A DNA stretch of 64,000 bases. Origin: Paramacrobiotus metropolitanus. Taxonomy: Eukaryota; Tardigrada; Eutardigrada; Parachela; Macrobiotidae. The translations under genes and the position numbers were made by a program. The first letter of the stretch is position 1, and each line of letters begins with the position of its first letter. The stretch covers positions 2,976,001 through 3,040,000 of the forward strand of contig NW_026570221.1 of assembly GCF_019649055.1 (NCBI RefSeq), read 5' to 3'. Under the pieces are notes generated by a model that was not told the DNA's origin, searched no databases, and saw nothing but the letters and a program-made list of their open reading frames with translations. Shown piece by piece: positions 30,347 through 38,479 of the stretch.

Positions 30347-31249
30347 TCAGCTTTGGCGGAATGACGTTTTGGCGCGGGTTGTGTCCCAGGAGGGCTGGTT
30401 AAGGTCCATCCTGGCTGTGGCCCTGTTAAGTTGGGCCAGGTCCACAATTGGCTCTCCGTCCGGTTTGGACGGGCCAGACGCGCCGATGACGTCATTGGTT
30501 GGCGATGGCGTTACGGGGGTTGAGCCATCGACTTCGAACATAATGAGCGACTGACTCATGGGCTGTTGGCCCTGGTCATGTGCATTTGGGCCAGCCTTTT
30601 TGGCTTGGCCCTTTGCCTTGCGTCCACCTTTGGCCGCCGTTGGTGCCTCAGGTTGGATCTGGTCCAAGCCCGGTAGGACTGGACGTGCTGTCAGATCCTG
30701 GACGTCAAGGTTGGACCGGGCCAACTTGTTTGGCCCTGGTCCGTCTGTGTGTGTCTTGTCCTCACTTGTGGCCGCCGTCGGCGCCGCAAGTTGGACTTGG
30801 CCCGGACCAGGTATGGCCGGTTGATGCGCCAAGTCCCGAGGGACACTGTTGGCCTGGGCCGTCCTATCGGCGCCAGGTTGGCTGTCCAGAGGCTGGTTGG
30901 CCTCGGACAGTCCGTCGGATGCCTCCTGGAATGTGTCGTCCCGGGTGGCGTCCAGACTTTCATCACTTGTCTTCAAGTCGGCCGGCAGGATTTGTCTGTC
31001 CCGCCTGGCTTTGGCCTCGACCGAACTCGTTGAGCCGGCCGAGTTTGGCTCGTCTGGTTCAGAACCGCTCTGTTTGGCCCTGCGGAAACCGTATGTTCCC
31101 GGTGGGTCGCGTGTGGCATAGTTCTTCCCCAGTTGCTTCTTGTATTCATTTGGCTGGCGCCCGTCCATTGGACTGAGCAATCTCCGTTGGAGTTGCTCAT
31201 GGCTGGTGTATGGCATCACCTTGGCCAAGGCGCTTTCAATTTGGCCCAT
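30347..31249 (-). CDS. Retroelement ORF1, matrix-like with myristoylation signal (300 residues)
   Basis: Begins MGQIES, which fits the N-myristoylation consensus (Gly2, Ser6) seen at the start of many retroviral matrix proteins. The first 60 residues are helical and basic (HEQLQRRLLSP, NEYKKQLGKNYA). The rest is disordered, rich in Pro, Ala, Asp and Gln, with repeated short blocks (PAIPGPGQVQLAAPTAA and VLPGLDQIQPEAPTAA). It is the first ORF after the leader. The function is inferred: membrane targeting of the particle precursor. Confidence 0.68.
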   Translation of the reverse strand: MGQIESALAKVMPYTSHEQLQRRLLSPMDGRQPNEYKKQLGKNYATRDPPGTYGFRRAKQSGSEPDEPNSAGSTSSVEAKARRDRQILPADLKTSDESLDATRDDTFQEASDGLSEANQPLDSQPGADRTAQANSVPRDLAHQPAIPGPGQVQLAAPTAATSEDKTHTDGPGPNKLARSNLDVQDLTARPVLPGLDQIQPEAPTAAKGGRKAKGQAKKAGPNAHDQGQQPMSQSLIMFEVDGSTPVTPSPTNDVIGASGPSKPDGEPIVDLAQLNRATARMDLNQPSWDTTRAKTSFRQS

Positions 31250-32249
31250 GGTATTGGGACTTAGAAAAATCTTGGTCTTGGTCCGGACCGGAACGGTGGG
31301 TTGGCTGTCGCTGGTTGGTGCTGTTCAGGTGTGCTAGAGCTTAGGATCAGCGTTAGCTCCCTATGGCCCTAGTTTACATTACTGACCAGTGTGACGTCAC
31401 GTACGAAATGGTCTTGCAATTAGCTCTACGTCACAAGTAGCGTGCCGTGAGCAAAATTTAAAAAACAATATGAGTCACTACGAGAGTTATAACACGGGGA
31501 AGTTTCCCACGTGTTCTGATTGGTCGAATTTTTATGGAAAATCACCACAGTGACGTCACGCGACTTTTCGCAAAATTTTCCGGCTGGACAAAATGGCGGT
31601 TGTTTTTCGCCGATAATTCATCAAAAGTCAAAGAAAATTTTCTCGAGAGTTCTGTTCTAATTTTCTAGGACAGAATTTTACGAGGAATCCAAAAATGCCA
31701 ATTTTAAGCAAATCGGATGAAAGGTTCAAAAGTTATAGGATTTTAAAGTACGGGTTCTTCCGAAAACTTCGAAATTTTCAAAGTTCTACGAAAGCCCTAC
31801 GACGCCACAGCAGGTCTTACCGGTCGTTTTTCGATCCAAACTGCTGCTCCGTCGTTCCACTTCACCCTCTTCTTCCGTGAGGGCCGCAGCGCACCCGATA
31901 GGGCGTAATGGAGTTACAGGACCGTACCGAACGCAGTTTTTGCGCCGGGAGCCAAAGCTGCGGGAGGCCTACTTTTAGGCGCTGACCCGTATCAACGCGA
32001 CCCGGTAGGGTGCTTAATTGGTAAACAGCGACGTACCCAACGCAGTTTTTGCGCGGGGAGCCAAAGCTGCGGGGGACCTACTTATAGGCGCCGACCCGTA
32101 TGAATAATCCGTCGCGCTGCAGACTTCCAGTGAAGTCTGTATGATGCCGGAAATGATGGTCGCGGGATTGCTGGCCTACTTATAGGCGATCAGCGTAGTT
32201 CGACCGTGTTGCCTTCACTGGGGATCAGAGGTCTCGTCGGAAAGAAAAC
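31250..32249 (-). promoter_or_regulatory. Leader of the giant element with hairpin repeats and CRE-like sites
   Basis: About 1 kb of non-coding sequence. Two copies of a block spaced 109 bp apart (31924 and 32033) share AACGCAGTTTTTGCGC, GAGCCAAAGCTGCGGG and a hairpin-forming CCTACTTATAGGC-type palindrome; a third hairpin core lies near 32180. These may be dimerisation or packaging structures. The palindrome TGACGTCA occurs at about 31389 and 31551. The AT-rich stretch 31500-31780 nearest ORF1 shows nothing I can assign. Confidence 0.55.
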
Positions 32250-32267
32250 CGAACGATGCTGCTACCA
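32250..32267 (-). other. Primer-binding site
   Basis: TGGTAGCAGCATCGTTCG starts exactly at the end of the LTR on the minus strand. TGG is the complement of a tRNA CCA end, and the reverse complement reads like a T-loop arm and acceptor strand. I could not name the tRNA. Confidence 0.75.
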
Positions 32268-32655
32268 TGTCAGATATGACACAGAAGCAGATGGAAAATG
32301 GGGCAAATAGCCTTTATTGTGATAACAATAAAGCAACAACAACACAAAACCAACAGAAAACCCGATGTGGGAAAAGCTGTGGAAAAAGTGCCTGCAGTGC
32401 GCTATCAAGGAATCGTGATAATGATTCCGCGTGCTGCGGGTATGCAACAGCTGATGCTGCAAAGCATGGAATCGCCCGTAGGCACAGGGCTCCGCCCCCA
32501 AGAGTGCAGAGAAATGCGCTGATTGGTCAGCGTAGACAAAGTATACGCTGAGTAAGCAGCGTAATAGCGCGGCACGAACGGCGTTGCCGTGTGCGGGCGG
32601 GCGACAGAGAAAGCAACAAGAGGTGTCTACCGCCTCGAGTGAGCGGTCTCTGACA
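32268..32655 (-). repeat. 5' LTR of the giant element, 388 bp
   Basis: Reads TGTCAGA...TCTGACA on the minus strand. Same length as the LTR at 9162-9549 and differing at only two positions I could find, but in the opposite orientation. It is followed at once by the primer-binding site, which identifies it as the 5' LTR. The outer end abuts host sequence ACTGTAC at 32656. Confidence 0.9.
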
Positions 32656-33317
32656 ACTGTACGGTTATTTACACCATGAAGACCGCTTTGCAACGTAAAT
32701 CAGTGTATTCAAAACCTTGGGTTTGGTCCGGGTAGTGTGAGCTTACACGGGAACGCTTTCTGCAAAAGTCTAGAAATTTTTCATCGTAAAAACTTTGCAA
32801 ACTGAAACATTATGGACTTGGTCACTTTCAAGACGCGAAGGGCTCGGTTCTTAATAATATAGCTTGAATTTTAGTAACAGGAACTGTGCTGCTTGTTTAC
32901 CGTAGCCTCCAAAAAGCGAGTAAAAACAAAAATAAATCTATAAATTTAATATGAATTTTTATTTTACATCTTAATTTTTTAAGTAGTGTCATCATTTTGA
33001 TAACGATAAGTTCTCCGGTAACTATCTTACCGGGAATTAGCTTCCTATAAATCTGTAGCCCTGAAACTCTCGTGGCAAGATGATCAAAACACTCACAACG
33101 GGAAAAATAGCAACTGTTAAACAACTATGCGAAAATGCGTTGGTATCTGTATCATCGACAAATTAATGTCTATGTCATCGACAAATGGTATCTGTATTAT
33201 CGACAATGCACACAATTAACGCACAAATGTCTTGAATAACGCTGATCGGCCAATGAAGCTGGTATGTACACGAGTAAAAACGCTGTTGGATCCTTCTTGT
33301 GTAATTTTGTTTTCGCG
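32656..33317. other. Host DNA right of the insertion, no gene seen
   Basis: Begins ACTGTAC, the host continuation of the sequence interrupted at 7354, and is loosely similar to 1813-1910. It becomes AT-rich. It includes the 3' flank of A3 with repeated CATCGACAAAT/TATCGACAAT motifs at 33155-33205. Confidence 0.45.
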
Positions 33318-34352
33318 CTATTCCACGAGCATTCCAACCAGCGTCAAGATAATCCAGGTAAATTGCATGAAGAGGCTCACTGCCAGCGTTATAATCGCTA
33401 CTACAGCCAACATTCTGGCCATCAGCTTGATTTTCTCCCAGCCTTCGCACCGGTCCATGGCCTCCATGAAGTCGTTGCACATTTGCACGAGGCAAATCAC
33501 CAGGCCGACCACCCCGACCACCAACGCAGTTGTGGTAGGCCAAGGGTATAGCCTCCAGAGCCCGTGCAAGCCGGGGAGGGCTGATATGTACCATGGCTCC
33601 CTCCAACATCGCGGGCCGCGGTTGGGTGGTGTTGGACTGTTGCCAATCATGAGGCGTGACGGAGGAAGGTTAGGGTACTCCTTGGTGTCGAGAATCCGAA
33701 GCAGATGTGCCATTTCCCTGCCAAATTGCCGGACACGATAGCTGTGAAAGGATTATGATGAGCATAAATCGAAGCCAAGTGAATTTTACCAATTTTTAAG
33801 GGAGGGGTGCTTCTCTACAAGTACATAGCACTACTTTCGAATGCGCACATCGGGGAACTTCCGCGCATTTCCAAGTACTTTCTCCATTGATTTATGACAT
33901 TTTATAACTAATCGACGGTCAGAGGCTCCCTCCTCAGATTAATTTTTTTGTTCGAAAATAGAGTAGGCAATAGGCAGTGAGAGTACTGTAATTAAAAATT
34001 AGTTTATCCGCAAGGTCCAGTGGGCCTGAGACCAGCAAGAATTTAGAGGATGGCGTATATATCGGCAATGATATTAACTCGCCACTCGTACTTTGCAAGT
34101 CAAAATACATTTTTCAAGATGAGGATCGTTAACGTTCGTTATGCGGAAGTTATGAACCAAGGTTGTACCTGATCAGTTGGGCGCACACCGATAACCGCTC
34201 CATCTTAAGTTCGGTTGGGATTAACTTTCCGCACATGTTAGGTGGGTCAGTACTTGCAAACCTGTCAGCCCATCCCCAGGAAGTTCGCCGCGTACCACCA
34301 CGACAAGGACCACAGCCAAGGGAATCACAAGATCGATACGCTGTGCCTTCAT
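33318..34352 (-). pseudogene. Two-TM secreted family gene A3, frameshifted in exon 1
   Basis: Exon 1 runs 34352 to 34169: MKAQRIDLVIPLAVVLVVV signal peptide, then VRGELPGDGLTGL, ending CAG|GTACAA. Exon 2 runs 33741 to 33318 after TTTCACAG: YRVRQFGREMA, a WREPWY block, membrane helix, DFMEAMDRCEG..KIKL, second helix, stop. Exon 1 is 184 nt, one short of 3n+2. The opening frame hits TAA after TCAES, while MCGKLIPTELKMERLSVCAQ continues in another frame to the donor. So one indel breaks the lumenal segment. Exon 2 is intact and retains all family landmarks. The intron is 427 bp. Confidence 0.65.
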
Positions 34353-34420
34353 TGTGGAATGTGGACCACTCATCGGTGATAGTTCTAAAAACAACACGGA
34401 TATAGTAGTTTATGTAAATA

Positions 34421-34909
34421 CCGTGATTATCGAATTTGTGGCTCCCCCCGCAATAAGAGCCCCCCCTGTAATAAGCCCCCCTCCCCGACCCTGTTTGAAA
34501 AATACAGCCACCCCCCGAAATTACGCCCCAGGGGGCCGTTATTAAATGTCAAGCGCTGCAAAATGATTGGTATACCGCAAATGCTTTTTAAAAATTGTTG
34601 TGCTTATGAGCAAACATTAAACGCACATCAATATAATGCGGTATTCGTTGGCAAAAAGGTGTACAGGGACCTCAGTATACGCTCGAAAATGTTGCAGGGA
34701 AGGTTGCGCTGTTGCGTATACCGGTAACTACTGTTCAGGTCCACTAGAACTGGATGCGAAGTTGTTTGAAATATAATGCCCCCTCCCAAAAAATACCGTT
34801 CGAAAAATAATGCCACCACCCGAAATTGCGCCCCTCCCCGAAATAAGCCCCCCTCCGCCATAGCCTTCGAACTATTTGTACCCCAGGGCCACAAATTCGA
34901 TAATTACGG
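34421..34909. mobile_element. MITE, 489 bp, TA-flanked
   Basis: Terminal inverted repeats of 22 bp with one mismatch: CCGTGATTATCGAATTTGTG at 34421 and its complement ending CGATAATTACGG at 34909. TA lies immediately outside each end, which suggests a Tc1/mariner-like or other TA-targeting family. The interior has repeated AATAAG/CCCCCTCC tracts and no ORF for a transposase. Confidence 0.8.
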
Positions 34910-34936
34910 TAAGCAGTGCGACAATGCAAAGCGGGG

Positions 34937-36000
34937 TTAAGTTTAAGTTTAAGTTTAATGGTTTAACGTCCGCACACATTCAGGGAAAAATCCCAATTCG
35001 GGGCAGCAGACACTCACAACAACAACAATTCTCCAGAATACACAGTATTTCAGATCAAGCTTTAAACAATAATACAGCAGCTTTTTAAACAAGAATACTG
35101 CAGCGTATTTAAACACACAACTCAGTATACCCACTCCCTTACAAACACATTTGTAGGCCAAATCTCAGGTTCCAAAATTTTTTTCGCCATGTCTTTAAAC
35201 GTACCGATGCGGGCAAACGTGGAAGATCGTCTATCTCCACGAGCAGGAACGTACACACTCACAAATCTTGTAGGAATCCCTACATCTTCCAGCTGTTTGG
35301 CAATGAACGCATTATAGTCCTTAACACTGTCAAACTTCGAATCCTCAACCCGTGGTATACCTCTCACACAAAAGTCCGCATGGGGCTGGTGCTTGGCTTG
35401 TAGTGTTTCTGTCAGTTCTCTCGAGGGTCCCTCACTCGTTCCAGTACGCGTGCCACGCACAACCTTCGGTGCCTTCTTGATAACTGAAGCGTAAGACTGT
35501 GATTTCATCGCCAGTGTAGGATGGTTCGTGGATGTGGTAGGGTTCTTCGATTGTGACTGGGCAAGCTGTTTCGCAGGGACAATCCTCTTTGGGCTCCAGA
35601 CTTTACCCGCCTGTTTCAAGCCAGGAATGTCTTCCGAATAGTTTGTCACTCCAAAATGTTCGTCCACAGTTTTCACATAATCAGGGTCTTCCTTCATGTA
35701 ATCATCCATCCCATTCCACTGGTGACCAACTGCACACTCAACCAGAAACACTCTTTCACAGAGCTCCTCCACAGTTTTATCAATCGATTCCACATTAACC
35801 AGGGACGGAGGTGCATCAGGGGTGTGATGAGCTACAGAAGAAGACGACACATCGACGTGCTGAGCCAACTGCTCTGTTAGGGTCTTGTTGAGGGCCGTCA
35901 GCTGCTCCACTTTCTCATTCAGGATTTCCACAAAGCTAACCAACGTTTTAAACTGAGGTATGAATTTTGTCCAAACTGAGGTTGATGGTGGAGAAGAATT
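34937..36000 (-). mobile_element. Non-LTR element containing only ORF1
   Basis: A minus-strand ORF1 (35943-35122) is followed by about 160 bp of 3'UTR and a tail of AAACTT repeats at 34937-34960, the usual end of a target-primed LINE copy. No endonuclease/RT ORF is present between ORF1 and the tail. The 5' limit near 36000 is approximate. Confidence 0.65.
35122..35943 (-). CDS. LINE ORF1-like protein (273 residues)
   Basis: Starts MVSFVEILNEKVEQLTALN with a short coiled coil, followed by a linker containing SYASVIKKAP. The C-terminal half resembles the RNA-recognition part of LINE ORF1 proteins: FCVRGIPRVEDSKFDSV, IAKQLEDVGIP, RFVSVYVPARGDRRSS and ARIGTFKDMAKKIL. It would bind element RNA. 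The frame is uninterrupted. It has no CCHC knuckle. The family cannot be named from this alone (CR1-, L2- or I-like are possible). Confidence 0.7.
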   Translation of the reverse strand: MVSFVEILNEKVEQLTALNKTLTEQLAQHVDVSSSSVAHHTPDAPPSLVNVESIDKTVEELCERVFLVECAVGHQWNGMDDYMKEDPDYVKTVDEHFGVTNYSEDIPGLKQAGKVWSPKRIVPAKQLAQSQSKNPTTSTNHPTLAMKSQSYASVIKKAPKVVRGTRTGTSEGPSRELTETLQAKHQPHADFCVRGIPRVEDSKFDSVKDYNAFIAKQLEDVGIPTRFVSVYVPARGDRRSSTFARIGTFKDMAKKILEPEIWPTNVFVREWVY

Positions 36001-36689
36001 CTCAAAATGCTATGACAAGCCTAAACAGCAACAAACGGCAGTACCAACGCCCGTCTGCTGGTACGAGGTTGATTTCTGCAATGACAGAACCAGAATGTTG
36101 ACAAATACCTCAGCTTGACCCATAATGTTGACAAATACCTCAGCTTTCGCGACTGCTTTCTTCTAAGAATTAGGCTGAGTTAAATGTTTAGTCAGTCCTT
36201 AATCTAACCCGTGTCATATACTCGTACATCCATGTCTACATGCCAGCAGACGCCAGCGGAATGAGTATTCCTAAATGTGCGGAGACTGTACATATGGATC
36301 GATAAAATTTTACACTCATGAAGTCGTGGCTGTTTCTGGAAGGTACAACGCTCACATACAGCAGCCAAGATTGTGCCACAATTATACAGTTCGATACAAT
36401 TAATAAGCAATCCCTTATTGTAGGGCAAATTACGAGAATGTTCACGTGAAACCCCATCGTAAGTATGGCGTCTATGGTGCGCGGGTGTGCAAGGGAGTTC
36501 AAACTCATAGCACCCAGAGTAATTTTCCGTTATTTAATCTCGCGGCACTTCTGTCTGCAATACCCGTAAACAGCCAGTGCACGTTTATTCCGGAAACTGG
36601 AAAGGATCGTCTTATAATTTAGTGTACTGTATGCGCTTTATTTACATTACATGTGTCCTCTTATACGCTATTGTTTGACACTTCGAATT

Positions 36690-37945
36690 CTTCGAATGCC
36701 ATAAAAGGCACACCGACAACTGGCTGACCGACATCTTGCTGACCGGCAACTTTCTGACGACTATTTGCTGACCGACAAAATGTTTACCCGACAATTTGTT
36801 GAAACAACAAATCGTTGAACGACATTTTGCTGAAGGACAGTCTGCTAACACCGACGATTTGCTGACGACATTTTGTTGACTGACAGAATGTTTACCCGAC
36901 AACTTGCTTACTGACTAAACTGTTGACCGACATTTTACTGACCGACGTTTTGTGGAAATACCGACAACTCGCTGACCTCAAATTCATTCTTTTATCCTTG
37001 TATATTATACAAGAATTTTATGGTTAAAAGAATAATTTTGTGGTCAGCGAGTGTTCCACAATGTGGAACACACATAAACAAAACACACCAGTCGGATTAA
37101 AATGTGTCATTAAAATAGACGTTACAGATGCAATACAAAAATGATATCACTACTGAGTACTGACACAGCTGTTATCTTCATACTATTATTCATCTACTCT
37201 CTAATATCATCACATACCCTATTCGGCATTTTTTTGGAGGCTTTCCGGTTTGCAGTTCATTAATGGCGACTTCCTGCAGTGCTTGCTCATTCCGCAAGGC
37301 ACGAATAAAGTCATGCATAACAGGACGCGTTTTGTGAAATATAAGTACTGCTGGGTTGTAGGTACTGACCCTGGTCATTTAGCGAAAAATAATACTGTCA
37401 CTGAGCCAAATGCGCAGACCGAGCGCTCTCTTCCAGATATGTATTTGTTGCCAGGATGTGCAAGCAGCAGGATGCTTTTGTGCGTATGCGCCGTAAGAAG
37501 ATCTGTTCTCGTAAGCATAGCAAAAACGATAATACAAGGTTTACACTATTTTGATTTGATACAGATACGCCGCAGACCAAATACCACCGGTATGATTATG
37601 AATATAATATTATTAAGAATTATTTATTAATTAATATTAAGTGAGATATGAACATATTGGCTAACTTAATGTGACGTAATAAATAACAGAAAATTATATT
37701 TCGGTTATAACTGTCACAATATTGCTAATGTGTGTTGAACTGGTCAGCAAAATGGTCGGTCAGCAAGTTTTCATCTTCTACAAGTTGTCGGTCAGCGAGT
37801 TGTCGATTACCGACATTTACGCTGACCGACAAGTAAGCTGTCGTTCAGCAAATTGGTTTCAGCAAGATGTCGCTCAGCCAGTTTGTAGAAAAGCGAACTG
37901 TCGGTCAGCAATTTGTCGGTCAACAAAATGAAGGTCATAGAGTTG
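36690..37945. mobile_element. Foldback-type element with short-repeat arms
   Basis: The left arm (36690-36982) is a run of GACATTTTGCTGACCGACAA-like units of about 20-25 bp. The right arm (37737-37945) is the same units in reverse complement (TTGTCGGTCAGCAAAATGTC type). The loop of about 750 bp contains perfect small palindromes (CTTGTATATTATACAAG near 36997; GTGTTCCACA..TGTGGAACAC near 37050) and no ORF with recognisable motifs. This matches the architecture of Drosophila FB elements, though the sequence need not be related. Confidence 0.7.
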
Positions 37946-38196
37946 TCGTGATACCCCCCGGGCACTACGAAACTAACGAAAGTACGGTAACTAACTTTCC
38001 ACGAATTACGATGCACCTGTTTTGCATTAATTTTAAGAGTAAAGCAATGACGCTTGACAATTAGCCACTACACGTTCTACTGACCATTACAAACCGGAGC
38101 ATTTCGAAAACGGAAATTTGTATCTGAAAAACAGGTGCACGTACAACAGGAGCGTGATGCACACGGTGTCGATTGATCTGATTAACAGCATCCGAT

Positions 38197-38310
38197 AGCC
38201 GTATTGATTGGTTATTATACATGGTAGCGGAGCTGCAGCATACGTTATGCATAACTATGGCATCGACTGGGCTACTGTAATTGAAGGCGGCGAGCTCCGC
38301 TGGCAGACGT
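38197..38310 (+). promoter_or_regulatory. Promoter module of B1
   Basis: AGCCGTATTGATTGGTT at 38197 and GAAGGCGGCGAGCTCCGC at 38283. Both blocks recur in the same order upstream of other B genes (40305, 55494, 60319, 63788). They lie about 280 and 195 bp before the B1 ATG. The factor is unknown. Confidence 0.55.
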
Positions 38311-38479
38311 GTTATAATATCCTACCAGTGCTCCACGGATCTACTCTAATACTTTGGTTCTTTCCTGTGATATTGCTGCAGGAAACATTGCTCTTTTTCG
38401 GTACTTCAAGTATTATTTTTCGCTGCTGCCCGCTTCAGCGCTCTGCGGTATTTACCAGCTGTTCTCAGATGTGTGGAAT

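Larger units (their letters stand above)
7355..32655 (-). mobile_element. Giant Ty3/gypsy-type LTR element with inverted sibling tail, single 25.3-kb insertion
   Basis: From right to left on the minus strand: LTR 32655-32268, primer-binding site, leader, ORF1, ORF2, Gag, protease, RT/RNase H, integrase, six further ORFs, then a 3' region with a minisatellite to 9550. It does not end in a same-strand 3' LTR. A second 388-bp LTR (9162-9549) follows in the opposite orientation, preceded by a plus-strand tail of a related element (7355-9161). The right border is a clean LTR end, and no target duplication of ACTGT is seen at the left border. Host homology on both sides places the whole block in one site. 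The length far exceeds the 5-8 kb usual for Ty3/gypsy elements. Confidence 0.85.

Noticed and set aside
7355-32655. Maverick/Polinton, suggested by roughly 25 kb length and inverted terminal sequences
   Set aside because: There is no protein-primed DNA polymerase, packaging ATPase or Polinton capsid. The inverted ends are LTRs with a primer-binding site and the core is Ty3/gypsy pol.
36093-36150. Direct repeat AATGTTGACAAATACCTCAG, two copies 31 bp apart
   Set aside because: Only two copies near the approximate 5' end of the LINE remnant; no function can be argued.
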